From Closterium sp. NIES-65 (taxonomy: Eukaryota > Streptophyta > Zygnematophyceae > Desmidiales > Closteriaceae), in contig CANXME010000875.1 of NCBI GenBank assembly GCA_948144175.1, positions 434,001 through 498,000 on the forward strand: a stretch of 64,000 bases of DNA, in the 5' to 3' direction. A program made the translations under genes and the position numbers. Shown here in pieces: positions 43,030-55,735 of this stretch (the stretch's first letter is position 1; each line of letters begins with the position of its first letter). The notes under the pieces are model-generated. The model was not told where the DNA came from, searched no databases, and saw nothing but the letters and a program-made list of their open reading frames with translations.

Positions 43030-46000
43030 TCACCCTCCTCAGCCAAACCACTTCCTTCACCGCATGCAACATCGCCATGTACTCTGATTCCATGGAAGAG
43101 AGTGCCGTCTCCGTCTGCTTCTTTGACCTCCAACTAACAGGTCCTCCCCCAACTACACAGATGTATCCTCCCACAGATGAGGAATCCTCCTTCTCAGAGG
43201 CCCACGTAGCATCAGTAAAGCACGTGAGAAAGAGCTTGCCTTCTCCAAGCCGCTCCCCCTTCTCTTTTAGCACCTCAACCCCTTTCTGCTTCACCTGTGC
43301 AGATGCGGAGTATTGAGCTCCAATGCTTGGGTGAGAGTTCAGATACTTCACTACACACTGAGCTGCATCCACCTACTCCCCTGATGGATTCTGCACCACC
43401 ATAGCCAGCTGCCCACCAAGGACTGAAATTGCTGCTGCTCCTCGGCTTCAACCCCTTCATCCTTTGCAGCTTTCACAAGCTTGAATTCTGCTGGCAGGGG
43501 AGTTGAAACTTTGCGCTCATTCTCAATCCTATACTTCTCCCCCAGCTCTTTGATGAACTTCTCCTGGTGCAGCTTCAACCACCTGTGATCCAGATCCCTC
43601 TCCACGTGCATCCTGAGGTAGTACTTTACCTCCCCAAGGTTCTTGCACTTCAAGTTCTCCATTAGCTACTGCTGCACATTCTGGATCTCCTTCATGCTGC
43701 TGCTAAAGAGAAGAATGTTGTCCACATAGACCAGAAACAACACCAGCTTCTCCCCCTCCCCCTTGAGAAAGAGGCTCTTATCACAGCTGCTGGTCCTGAA
43801 TCCCATCTCTTCTAAAACAGCTGCCAACTTCTGGTACCAGCAGCGTGGCGCCTGCTTGAAGCCGTAGATGGACTTCTTCAGCTTGCACACCCTGCCCATA
43901 CCATCCTCATACCCAGGCGGCTACGTCATGTACACATCCTTCTCTAAAATCCCATTGAGGAATGCCGTTGATATATCCATTTGAATGATGAATTTCCCAC
44001 TAACGGTTGCATCTGCCAACAAGACACGAAGGGTAGGGGGTTTGGAAGTGAGAGCAAAAATCTCATAGAAGTCCCGCTTCTCCTTCTGCATAAACCCCTT
44101 AGCCACCAGCCTACTCTTGTAGATGGTGACCCGTCCCTTGTCATCAGTCTTGATCCTTAGCACCCACTTGCACTGTACAGCTTTCTTCCCATCGGGCAGC
44201 ACCACCAGATCCCATGTCCCATTCTCTAGTAGGCTCTGGTACTCAGCATCCCTAGGAACCAGCCACTTCTCCCTATCTGGTCCAGCTCATGCCTCCTCCA
44301 TGCTAGCTGGTTCCTCTGGTGCTAGGGCAAGAAAACAGTAGGCAGATTCATCCTCCTCATCCGGGTCATAGCCATGTGGTAGAATCAGCAATGCCTCCTC
44401 TGTCCCCAGCTGCTGCTCCGCTACATCAGCTCCTGCAGTCAGCTTCTTAGTAGCCATACGGGTACGTCCTGGCGTGGAGACGGGTGTCTCCCATCCCTTC
44501 ATAACAACACCCTTCGGCTTCTTAGTTTTCCCCTACTGCTGCTCTCCTCCCTTGGATCCAGCACCTCCACTAGTGCTAGTCTCCACATCATTTTCTCCAC
44601 CAGCAGATGCCTCCTGTACCTTCTCTCCATAAACACCCTCTGCAGCTACCTGCTCTCCCTCCTCCTACACACTAGGAGTCAGGTCCAGCTGCATGGTGAT
44701 CTGCTGGGACACCCTGGCCTCCGGCTGTTTCTCCCAGCTCCCATACATCATGCCCTCAACAAACTTCACATCCCTGCTGTCAAACAACACACCCTTGGAT
44801 GGTTCCCACAGCAGCCATCCCTTGCTCTCAGCAGCCAGCCCCAAATGCACACACCAGATTGCACTTGCCCCCAGCTTACTGCGGTAGGTCTTGGGGACGT
44901 GGGCGACTGCCATGCAACCGAACACCCTCAGCATGTCCACCGGCGGCTTCCTCGCAAGCCACCTCTCCAACAGCACCCACGAGTCATCCCCAACCTTTGT
45001 GAGTACCCTGTTCCTAGCGACGGTAGCGTGCCGAACAGCATGGGGCCACATCGAGTTGCCCAGCCCAGATTCTATGAGCAGCGCCCTAGCTGTCTCCAGA
45101 ACTGTCCGGTTCGCCCGTTCTGCTACACCGTTAGACTGTGGGGTGTAAGCCGTGGATGCCCTGCTTCTTGAGCTAGGCCGTCATCTCAGCTCCAAGGAAC
45201 TCACCACCCCGATCTGTCCTAATCCGCTTCATCACACACTCCGCTTGCTTCTCCACGAATGGCAGCCAATCATCCCATATCGTAGAGGCGGCGTGGTCCT
45301 TCTGCTTCAGCGGATATGCCCACATAAGCCTGCTCCTCATCCAGTCAGAAAGTACCGCTCTCCTTTGTGCCCCTGAACCGGCAGCGGCCCCACCAAGTCC
45401 ATGTGGACCAACTCCAATGGCTTCTTGCTCCTGCCAGCCACACTATGGAAGGGGAAACGGGTAAACTTTGAGAGCAAACATATTTCACAATTCTCATCAG
45501 ATGGCTGTCCGTTCAGCTTTAGACCCTTAACGGCTGCATCTTCCTCCAACTGCTTCAACAAGGGCATTGCCACATGCCCCAAGCGTCGGTGTGCCGTTGC
45601 CCAATATGTCTCCCCAGATCTGGCCAACATTTCCACACCAACCCCTCCAACGGTGTTGCACTCCCCCTGGGATGCACACCCCTCTCCAGCCTACCCCCCA
45701 TCGTGCCACACCAACGTCGGCAGCGGCCACATGGATCTATACACGTTCTTGCTCTCGTGCAAATCCCAAAGCACCCGATTGCCCAGCTGACCCTTGTAAA
45801 TGCGTGCCCCATCCGTGCTAGTGCTCACCCCAGCCTTGGCAAGCTTACGGAGGGAGATGAGGTTGGCCTTGAGTTTAGGAACGAGGAGAACGTCGTGCAG
45901 CACTACAGGATTGCCATCCGCTCCCTTGCAAGCAGCTCGTCCCGCACCAGCCACCTTCAGCGCGTGTCCAGAGGCGGAGCACACCTCATTGATCGGTGCA

Positions 46001-47250
46001 GCGCGTACGTGATCCAGCAGGTCCTTGCACGGCGTTATCGTCCAAGCAGCGCCTGTGTCCAACACCCAACAGTCCAGAGAGTGCAGCTCTGCTCCAACCT
46101 TGGCAAAGGCGTCTCCTTGCTCCCCGTGCTCTCCAATATGGAAGAACTGGCCCGCGGTGCGCTCCTTCTTCTTTTCCCCACCGCCGTTGCTCTTCGGGTT
46201 GTTGTCGGACGAATCGGCGACCATGCTCGCGCCGTTTTTCTGGTTCCTCCGCGCGCCGCCATCCTGGTGACGATTCTAGGGGGTCCATCCATCGGGTTTC
46301 TTATAGCACAAAAACCAGGGGTGCCCTTCCTTCTCACAATACCAGCAACTCCCTTTCATTTTGCCACCAGCACCCGACTTGCCCCCACGTCCAGATTTCG
46401 CACCACGACCCCAACCGGTACCTCCTTGTTGGTCGTTGGAGTCGTCGTCCTTCTTTGCACCGCATCCAGCACCACCGAAGCCACGTCCTCTGCCACGTCA
46501 GCTCCCTTGCATCCCGTAGCCACTAGTGCCATCGTCTCCACCCCTTAGTTGGCTGCGACGGAAGTCCTCCTCCAGAATCTTTGTCCGCACCCACTCGAGT
46601 GTCCACGAGCTCTGGTTCTGCAGCAGGCTCAATCCGCCCGTAAATTGAAGCCACGATTCCGGCAGCAGCGAGAGCATCTTCAAGCACTTGGTCTGCTCCG
46701 GGTAGGTGATTCCCGCGGTCGCCAACTTTGCGTAGAGGTCGCGCATCTTGTCCAGGAAAGGTTGCACCGGCTCTCCCTCGCTCAGGCGCAACGCGGACAG
46801 CTCCCTCTCCAGCATCAACGTTGCAACAACGGAGGTTGGGGCGTGCAGCTCCTTCAATACGGTCCATGCCTTCGGACCGCACTCAACCTCTGGCAGCAGG
46901 TGCATGACGTTGTGACGCTGGTTCAGCTCCAAACTCTGTGACATCAAGTAGTAGCCAGCCGAGGCGCGCTCGTACCAATCTTCCTGAAGGGCGGAGTCAC
47001 TCGGTCTAGGCTCCTCCCCAATCATTAGTTTTAGCAATCCAATCTGACGGGAATAGAGTTGCATCTTCCAGGCCCAATCATCATAGCCCTCACCATTGAA
47101 CTTCTAGACGGTGAAATTCTTCAGCACCTCCTTGACCAGCGAGCCCTGGTTTGTTCGCGCTCCCCTTGGCGCTGAAACACCAGAAACATGGCTGCCGTTA
47201 CGATCTTGGGCTGAAGATTCACCAGCTCCCGTCGAGGTGTTGCCCACCAT
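43030..47250 (-). pseudogene. A2 gag-pol region (decayed)
   Basis: Minus strand, start codon region at 47250 (the A family opening, GNTST). Recognisable in order: gag with LYSRQIGLLKLMIGEEPRPS (about 47060), the knuckle CWYCEKEGHPWFLC region (about 46310-46350), protease VLDTGAAWT (about 46060), integrase zinc region and core (about 45640-45050), integrase C-terminal part (45050-44700), reverse transcriptase with YGFKQAPRCWYQKL and YVDNILLFS (44205-43670), and RNase H (about 43370-43030). The sequence is close to A1 throughout, but the frame is interrupted many times. Confidence 0.82.
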
Positions 47251-47281
47251 AGCTACCTATAACGAGGATCACTATAACGCA

Positions 47282-47293
47282 GCTCTGATACCA
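47282..47293 (-). promoter_or_regulatory. A2 primer-binding site
   Basis: Plus strand GCTCTGATACCA; minus strand TGGTATCAGAGC, three bases from the LTR as in A1. Confidence 0.88.
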
Positions 47294-47296
47294 GCG

Positions 47297-48042
47297 TGTT
47301 GGTGTAAGGGCCTAATAATCTCAAACTATTAAGACTTTATCAAACTTAAAACCTCTCCTCGGGGTCACCTCCAAGGGTCCTTGGGTGCCTGGTACAAGAC
47401 CAGCCCCTATCCTCGGGTCCGAGTTTGTAGAGAGAGGGATCAAGAGGGACTTAGTCAAAACAGTAAGAGTACCTTGAACATCCCGCAGCGTATCGTGCAG
47501 ACCGTCGATCGGATTAAGCTGAGAATTTGATATATCCAAGCTCAATCCAATAGCTTTAAAATGAACCAAGTTGCCTCGCGAAAATTTCTGCCATTACGAA
47601 GTTATGGCTCGGACAGCGTTTGCCTAGTGTTGGAGTGCTAGCGTACTAGCGTTGACTCGGGTAGCATTCCGCCGTCGCACCGTGTAGAAACAAAATTCCA
47701 GGAAGGGAGGAATTCGCTTGAATCAAATTGACTATATCCAGGTACAAACAGAGAAGGAATAAATAGTTCTAGCTAGCAAGGACCTTATGAATAAACCTGG
47801 GAACAACTAGGGATGATCCCAAATAATTCCAAGCAACAGAACCAACCTGGCTGGACAAAACAGCAGGTGGTAGGTTGGTAAACAACCTCTGGCTCTGTTC
47901 TTCCAACCAGGGAAAACAACAACCAGGTTCAGGTCCTAAAAAACGGAACCTGATTTGTCTTTGCCCAACCAGCCAAATGCTGGTTCCACTAGTTTCCCCT
48001 GGCCCTGTAGCATGCAGATACAGACAAACAACATCCAACCTT
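47297..48042 (-). repeat. A2 5' LTR portion
   Basis: About 746 bp matching the inner two thirds of the A LTR. It ends at 48042 in the middle of LTR sequence, next to A4 gag. Confidence 0.85.
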
Positions 48043-48392
48043 GTTGGCCGCTGGTGCCATCCTCTCCAGCCCTCAGTTGGCGGCAACGGAAGTCCTCCTC
48101 CAGAATCTTTGTCCGCACCCACTCGAGTGTCCACGAGCTCTGGTTCTGCAGCAGGCTCAATCCGCTCGTAAATTGAAGCCATGATTCCGGCAACAGCGAG
48201 AGCATCTTCAAACACTTGGTATGCTCCGGGTAGGTGATTCCCGCCGTCGCCAACTTCGCATAGAGGTCGCGCATCTTGTCCAGGACAGGTTGCACCGGCT
48301 CTCCATCGCTTAGGCGCAACGCGGACAGCTCCCTCTCCAGCATCAACGTTGCAACAACGGAGGTCGGGTCGTGCAGCTCCTTCAACACGGTC
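48043..48392 (-). mobile_element. A4 gag fragment, left of A3
   Basis: Minus-strand family A gag coding with LHDPTSVVATLMLERELSAL and SLLPESWLQFTSGLSL words. It continues on the far side of A3 at 55234. The last five bases (48388-48392, CGGTC) are the A3 target duplication. Fossil fragment. Confidence 0.85.
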
Positions 48393-49481
48393 TGTTGGGT
48401 GCAAATTCACACTGCACTACATCCTGCCGTCTGTTTGTACGAGTATGCGTGTGCGCATGCATTTGCGTGTGAATGGTATGTTCGTGTGTTTGTTTGCTTT
48501 TGCAATTTTCGCTTGAAGCATTTGCAGGTACTCGCACAATGTGTGCTTCGGCACAACATTGTACGCGCTATGAACAGTACAACCAGAAAGGACGAGCTCG
48601 CAAAGGAACCCAAGATGGAAGCTTTTTGGTTCGGCTTACTTGATTGCACAGATTCAGTTCTATACTGAAATTGTACTGTTTTGTTTGGTTGACTATACTG
48701 TAGCAGGGCAGGCACTATAGGGGTACAATTTAGGTGAAGGCTGGATGTTTTTTGTCTGTATCTGTATGCTACAGGGCCAGCGGAAACCAGCGGAACCAGC
48801 ATTTGGCTGGTTGGGCAAAGACGAAACAGGTTCTGTTTTTACGACCTGAACCTGGTTGTTGTTTTCCCAGGTTGGAAAAACGGAACCAGAGATTGTTTAC
48901 CAACCTACCACCTGCTATTTTGTCCAGCTAGGTTGGTTCTGTTGCTTGGAATTATTTGGGATCATCCCTGGTTGTTCCCAGGTTGATTCCCAAGGTCCTT
49001 GCTAGCTAGAGCTATTTATTCCTTCTCTGTTTGTACCTGAATATAGTGAAATTGATTCAAGCGAATTCCTTTCTTGCTGGAATTTCCTTTCTACGCGGTG
49101 CGACAGCGGAATGCTACCCAAATCAACGCTAGTACGTTAGCACTCCAACGCTAGGCAAACACTGTCCAAGCCATAACTTCGTAATGGCAGAACTTTTCGC
49201 GAGGCAACTTGGTTCATTTTAAAGCTCTTGGAGCGAGCTTCGATATAGTAAATCCTCAGCTTAATCTGATCAATGGTCTGCACGATACGCTGCGCGACGT
49301 TCAAGGTACTCTTGCTGTTTTGACTAAGTCTCTCTTGATCCCTGTCTCTACAAACTCGGACCCGAGGATAGGGGCTGGTCTTGTACCAGGCACCCAAGGA
49401 CCATTGGAGGTGACCCCGAGGAGAGGTTTTAAGTTTGATAAAGTCTTAATAGCTTGAGTTTATTAAGCCCTTACACCAACA
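48393..49481 (+). repeat. A3 5' LTR
   Basis: 1089 bp, TGTTGGGTGCAAATTCAC to CCCTTACACCAACA. It has many scattered differences from the 3' copy, including a short length difference near 48665. Confidence 0.93.
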
Positions 49482-49484
49482 AGC

Positions 49485-49496
49485 TGGTATCAGAGC
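49485..49496 (+). promoter_or_regulatory. A3 primer-binding site
   Basis: TGGTATCAGAGC after the spacer AGC, as in A1. Confidence 0.92.
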
Positions 49497-49527
49497 TGCG
49501 TTATAGTGATCCTCGTTATAGGTAGCT

Positions 49528-52500
49528 ATGGCGGGCAACACCTCGGCGGTAGCTGGTGAATCTTCAGCCCAAGATCGTAGCGGCAGCCATGATTCTGGTG
49601 TTTTTGCGCCAAGGGGAGCGCGAACAAGCCAGGGCTTGCTGATCAAGGAGGTGCTGAAAAACTTCACCGTCGAGAAGTTCAATGGTGAGGGCTATGATGA
49701 TTGGGCCTGGAAAATGCAACTTTATTTCCGTCAGATTGGATTGCTAAAACTAATGATTGGGGAGGAGCCTAGACCGAGTGACCCCGCCCTTCAGGAAGAT
49801 TGGGACGAGCGCTCCTCGGCTGGCTACTACTTGATGTCGCAGAGTTTGGAGCTGAACCAGCGTCACCACGTTATGCACCTGCTGCCGGAGGTTGAGTGCG
49901 GTCCGAAGGCGTGGACGGTGTTGAAGGAGCTGCACGCCCCTACCTCCGTCGCTGCGACGCTCATGATGGAGAGGGAGCTGTCCGCGTTGCGCCTAAGCGA
50001 GGGAGAGCCGGTGCAACCCATCCTGGACAAGATGTGTGATCTCTACGCGAAGCTGGCGATCGCGGGAATCACCTACCCGGAGCAGACCAAGTGCCTGAAG
50101 ATGCTCTCGCTGCTGCCGGAATCGTGGCTTCAATTCACGAGCGGATTGAGCCTGCCGCAGCACCAGAGCTTGTGGACGCTCGAGTGGGTGCGGACGAAGA
50201 TTCTGGAGGAGGACTTCCGTCGCCGCCAACTGAGGGGTGGAGACGACGGCAGCAGCGGCTACGGGATGCAAGGGAGCCGACGTGGCAAAGGACGTGGCTT
50301 CGGTGGTGCTGGACACGGTGCAAAGAAAGACGACGACTCCAACGACCAACAAGGAGGTACCGGTTGGGGTCGCAGTGTGAAATCTGGAAGTGGGGGCAAG
50401 TCAGGTGCTGGTGGCAAAATGAAAGGGAGTTGCTGGTATTGTGAGAAGGAAGGGCACCCCTGGTTTTTGTGCTATAAGAAACCCGATGGATGGACCCCCC
50501 AGAATCGTCACCAGGATGGCGGCGCGCGGAGGAACCAGGAAAACGGCGCCAACATGGTCGCTGATTCGTCCGACAACAACCCGAAGGGCAACGGCCGTGC
50601 GGAGAAGAAGAAGGAGCGCACCGCGGGCCAATTCTTCCATGTGGGAGACAAGGGGGAGCAAGGAGACGCATCTGCTAAGGTTGGAGCAGAGCTGCACCCC
50701 CTGGACTATTGGATGTTGGACACAAGCGCTGCTTGGACAATGACGCCGCGCAAGGACCTGCTGGACGACGTACGCGCTGCACCGATTAACGAGGTGTGCT
50801 CTGCCTCTGGACACATGTTGAAGGTGGCTGGTGCGGGACGAGCTGCATTTAAGGGAGCGGATGGCAAGCCGGTGGTGCTGCACGACGTTCTCCTCGTCCC
50901 CGACCTGAAGGCCAACCTTATCTCCCTCCGTAAGCTTGGCAAGGCTGGGGTGAACACCAACACAGATGGGGCTCGCACTTATAAGGGGAAGCTGGGCAAT
51001 CGGGTGCTTTGGGATCTGCACGAGAGCAAGGACGTGTACAGATCTATGTGGCAGCTCCCGGCATTGGCACGGTGGGAGGCAGGCTGGAGAGGGGTCTGCA
51101 TCCCAGGGGGAGTGCAATGCCGTCGGAGGGGTTGGTGTGAAATTGTCGGCCAGATCTGGGGAGACAGATTGGGCAACGGCACACCGACGTTTGGGGCATG
51201 TGGCAATGACTTTGTTGAAGCAGCTGGAGAAGGATGGAGCGGTTAAGGGCTTGAAGCTGAGCGGACAACCACCCGATGATAACTGTGAAATTCGCCTCCT
51301 TTCAGAGTTCACCCGTTTCCCCTTCCATAGTGTGGCTGGCAGGAGCAAAAAGCCGTTGGAGCTGGTCCATATGGACTTGGTGGGGCCGCTGCCGGTGCAA
51401 GGGCACAAGGGGGAGCAGTACTTCCTAACCATAGTGGATGACTGGAGCAGGCTAATGTGGGCGTATCCGCTGAAGCAGAAAGATCACACCGCCTCCACGA
51501 TTCGGGACGATTGGCTGCCGTTCGTGGAGAAGCAAGCGGAGTGTGTGGTGAAGCGGATTAGGACAGATCGGGGTGGTGAGTTCCTTGGAGCTGAGATGAC
51601 GGCCTGGCTCAAGAAGCAGGGCATCCAGAGGGAGCTGACCACGGCTTACACCCCACAGTCCAACGGTGTAGCAGAACGGGCGAACCGGACAATTCTGGAG
51701 ATAGCTTGGGCGCTGCTCATAGAATCTGGGCTGGGCAACTTGATGTGGCCCCATGCTGTTCGGCACGCTACCGTCGCTAGGAACAGGGTACTCACAAAGG
51801 TTGGGGATGACTCGTGGGTGCCGTTGGAGAGGTGGCTTGGGAGGAAGCCGCCGGTGGACATGCTGAGGGTGTTCGGTTGCATGGCAGTCACCCACGTCCC
51901 CAAGACCTACCGCAGTAAGTTGGGGGCGAGTGCAATCTGGTGTGTGCATTTGGGGCTGGCTGCTGAGAGCAAGGGATGGCTGCTGTGGGAGTCTTCCAAG
52001 GGTGTGTTGTTTGACAGCAGGGATGTGAAGTTTGTTGAGGGCATGATGTATGGGAGCTGGGAGAAACAGCCGGAGGCCAGGGTGTCCCAGCAAATGGAGC
52101 AGATCACCATGCAGCTGGACCTGACTCCTACTGTGTGGGAGAAGGGAGAGGAGGCAGCTGCAGAGGGTGGTTATAGAGAGAAGGTGCAGGAGGCACCTGC
52201 TGGTGGAGGTGATGGTGTGGAGACTAGCGGTAGCACTAGTGGAGCTGCTGGATCCGAGGGAGGAGAGCAGCAGCAGGGGAAAACTAAGAAGCCGAAGGGT
52301 GTCGTTATGAAGGGATGGGAGACACCCGTCTCCAGGCCAGGACGTACCCGTATGGCTACTAAGAAGCTGATTGCAGGAGCTGATGTTGCGGAGCAGCAGC
52401 TTGGGACCGAGGAGGCATTGCTGATTCTACCACATTGCTATGACCCGGATGAGGAGGATGAGCCTGCGTACTGTTTTCTTGCCCCTGCACCAGAGGAACC

Positions 52501-54103
52501 AGCTAGCATGGAGGAGGCATTAGCTGGACCAGATAGGGACAAATGGCTGGCTTCTAGGGATGCTGAGTACCAGAGCCTGCTGGAAAATAAGACTTGGGAA
52601 CTAGTGGTGCTGCCTGAGGGAAAGAAAGCGATACAATGCAAGTGGGTGCTAAGGATCAAGACTGACGACAAGGGGCAGGTCACCATCTACAAGAGTAGGT
52701 TGGTGGCTAAGGGGTTTATGCAGAAGGAGAAGCGGGACTTCAATGAGATCTTTGCTCCCACTGCCAAACCCCCTACCCTTCGTGTCTTGTTGGCAGATGC
52801 AGCCGTTAGTGGGAAGTCCATTATCAAGATGGACATATCAACGGCATTCCTCAACGGGATTTTAGAGGAGGAGGTGTTCATGACGCAGCCGTGTGGGTAT
52901 GAGGATGGTACGGGCAGGGTGTGCAAGCTGAAAAAATCCATCTACAGCTTGAAGCAGGCGCCACGCTGCTGGTACCAGAAGTTGGCAGCTGTTTTAGAGG
53001 AGATAGGATTCAGGACCAGCAGCTGCGATGAGAGCCTCTTTCTCAAGGGGGAGGGGGAGAAGCTGGTGTTGTTTCTGGTCTACGTGGACAACATTCTTCT
53101 CTTCAGCAGCAGCATGAAGGAGATCCAGAAAGTGCAGCAGCAGCTGATGGAGAACTTCAAGTGCAAGAACCTTGGGGAGGTAAAATACTACCTCGAAATG
53201 CACGTGGAGAGGGATCAAGATCACTGGTGGTTGAAACTGCACTAGGAGAAGTTCATCAAGGAGCTGGGGGAGGAGTATGGGATTGAGAATGAGCGCAAGG
53301 TTGCAACTCCCCTGCCAGCAGAATTCAAGCTTGTAAAGCCTGCAGAGGATGAAGGGTTTGAAGCTTAGGAGCAGCAGCAATTCCAGTCCTTGGTGGGCAG
53401 CCTCTTGTATGCAGTTGTTCACACGAGGCCTGACATCTCTTTCTCGGTTGGGCAGCTGGCTAGGGTGGTGCAGAATCCATCAGAGGAGCAGGTGGATGCA
53501 GCTGAGCGTGTGGTGAAGTATCTGAACTCCCACCCAAGCATTGGAGTTCAATACTCCGCATCTGCACAGGTGAAGCAGAAAGGGGTTGAGGTGCTGAAAG
53601 AGAAGGGGGAGAGGCTTGGAGAAGGCAAGCTCTTTCTTACTTGCTTTACCGATGCAACTTGGGCTTCGGAGAAGGAAGATTCTTCATCTGTGGGAGGATA
53701 CATCTGCGTAGTAGGGGGAGGACCTGTTAGTTGGAGGTCCAAGAAGCAGACGGAGAGAGCACTCTCTTCTGTGGAATCAGAGTACATGGCAATGTTTCAT
53801 GGGGTGAAGGAGGTGATTTGGCTGAGGAGGTTGTTACAGGAGATTGGTCAGGAGCAGAAGGTTGCTACGCCGCTGTTTTGTGATAGAAAGGGGGCTCTTG
53901 GGATGGCCAGAAACGCTAAGCTTCATGGGCTGAACAAGCACATGCGTATCAAGTGGCACTGGCTGCGTAAGGAAGTGAAAAGGGGGACGGTGAATCCGAT
54001 CTACATCAAGACTCACCAGCAGCCAGCAGACTTTCTCACCAAGAGGCTTGCGGATGAGCCTCATTGGCGTTGTGTGCGCATGAGTGGAATGAGCATGAAC
54101 TAG
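49528..54103 (+). pseudogene. A3 gag-pol region (fossil)
   Basis: Starts with the same MAGNTSAVAGESSAQDRSG as A1. Gag (49670-50230), knuckle CWYCEKEGHPWFLC (about 50431-50472), protease region (about 50715), pre-integrase and integrase (51170-51900) with HMDLVGP, RTDRGGEFLG and TPQSNGVAERANR, acidic linker (52060-52480), reverse transcriptase with KQAPRCWYQKL and YVDNILLFS (52600-53330), RNase H with ESEYMAMFHGVKEV (53500-54090). It is very close to A1 in sequence and carries about three breaks. Confidence 0.88.
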
Positions 54104-54145
54104 CATGGAATGATGGAAATGCAGCCGGCAGGCTGAGGGGGAGTG

Positions 54146-55233
54146 TGTTGGGTGCAAATTCACATTGCACTACATCCTGCCGTCTGTTTGTACGAGTATG
54201 CGTGTGCGAATGCATTTGCGTGTGAATGGTATGTTCGTGTGTTTGTTTGCTTTCGCAATTTTCGCTTGAAGCATTTGCAGGTTCTCGCACAATGTGCGCT
54301 TCGGCACAACATTGTATGCGCTATGAACAGTACAAGCAGAAAGGACGAGCTCGCAAAGGAACCCAAGATGGAAGCTTTGCGGTTCGGCTTACTTGATTGC
54401 GCAGATTCAGCTCTATCCAACTCGAAATTGTACTGATTTGTTTGGTTGACTATAGTGTAGAAGGGCAGGCACTATAGGGGTACAATTTAGGTGAAGGTTG
54501 GATGTTGTTTGTCTGTATCTGCATGCTACAGGGCCAGGGGAAACCAGCGGAACCAGCATTTGGCTGGTTGGGCAAAGACAAAACAGGTTCTGTTTTTAGG
54601 ACCTGAACCTGGTTGTTGTTTTCCCAGGTTGGAAAAACAGAACCAGAGATTGTTTACCAACCTACCACCTGCTATTTTGTCCAGCCAGGTTGGTTCTTTT
54701 GCTTGGAATTATTTGGGATCATCCTTGGTTGTTCCCAGGTTGATTCCCAAGGTCCTTGCTAGCTAGATCTATTTATTCCTTCTCTGTTTGTACCTGAATA
54801 TAGTGAAATTGATTCAAGCGAACAACTTCCTTGCTGGAATTTCCTTTCTACGCGGTGTGACGGCGGAATGCTACCCGAATCAACGCTAGTACGTTAGCAC
54901 TCCAACGCTAGGCAAACGCTGTCCGAGCTATAACTTTGTAATGGCAGAACTTTTCGCGAGGCAACTTGGTTCATTTTAAAGCTCTTGGAGTGAGCTTCGA
55001 TATAGTAAATTCTCAACTTAATCTGATCAATGGTCTGCACGATACGCTGCACGACGCTCAAGGTACTCTTGCTGTTTTGACTAAGTCTCTCTTGATCCCT
55101 CTCTCTACAAACTCGGACCCGAGGATAGGGGCTGGTCTTGTACCAGGCACCCAAGGACCCTTGGAGGTGACCCCGAGGCGAGGTTTTCGATAAAGTCTTA
55201 ATAGCTTGAGTTTATTAGGCCCTTACACCAACA
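54146..55233 (+). repeat. A3 3' LTR
   Basis: 1088 bp with the same ends as the 5' LTR. CGGTC follows at 55234-55238. Confidence 0.93.
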
Positions 55234-55735
55234 CGGTCCACGCCTTCTGACCACACTCAACCTCCGACAGCAGATGCATGACGTGGCGACGCTGGTTCAG
55301 CTCCAAACTCTGCGACATCAAATAGTAGCCAACCAAGGAGCGCTCGTCCCAATCTTCCTGCAGCGCGGGGTCACTTGGTCTAGGCTCCTCCCCAATCATT
55401 AGTTTCATCAAACCGATCTGTCGGAAATACAATTATATTTTCCAGGGCCAATCATCATAGCCCTCACCATTGAGCTTCTCGACGGTGAAGTTCTTCAGCA
55501 CCTCCTTGACCAGTGAGCCCTGGTTTGTTCGCGCTCCCTTTGGCGCTGAAACACCTGAATCTTGGCTGCCGCTACAATCTTGGGCTGGAGATTCACCAGC
55601 TCCCGTCGAGGTGTTGCCTGCCATAGCTACCTATAACGAGGATCCTTATAACGCAGCTCACATACCGAATCTCTGTTGGTGTAAGGGTCTAATAAAATCA
55701 AACTTAAAACCTCTCCTCGGGGTCACCTCCAAGGG
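55234..55735 (-). mobile_element. A4 gag start and LTR remnant, right of A3
   Basis: The minus strand carries the family A gag opening at 55624 (MAGNTSTGAGESPAQD), then LNGEGYDDW and FRQIGLMKLMIGEEPRPSDP. A decayed PBS region lies near 55650-55662, and about 62 bp of the LTR inner end lies at 55674-55735, where TRIM3 interior begins. With 48043-48392 it forms one older minus-strand A element split by A3. Several breaks. Confidence 0.83.

Larger units (their letters stand above)
42733..48042 (-). mobile_element. A2: decayed family A copia element
   Basis: A minus-strand element: an LTR remnant at 42733-43029 on its 3' side, coding region to 47250, PBS 47282-47293, and an LTR portion at 47297-48042 on its 5' side, where it meets the gag of A4 without any LTR end. 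All domains from gag to RNase H can be recognised, but the unit is much decayed, with more than five breaks. It is older than A1 and A3. No target duplication can be read because the right end is incomplete. Confidence 0.85.
48393..55233 (+). mobile_element. A3: family A copia element nested in A4
   Basis: A 6841-bp plus-strand element with LTRs of 1089 bp (48393-49481) and 1088 bp (54146-55233), target duplication CGGTC (48388-48392 and 55234-55238), PBS at 49485-49496 and a GAGGGGGAGTG purine tract at 54135-54145. The LTRs differ by a few percent by partial comparison, so it is clearly older than A1. All domains are present; the coding region has about three breaks. Confidence 0.94.
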
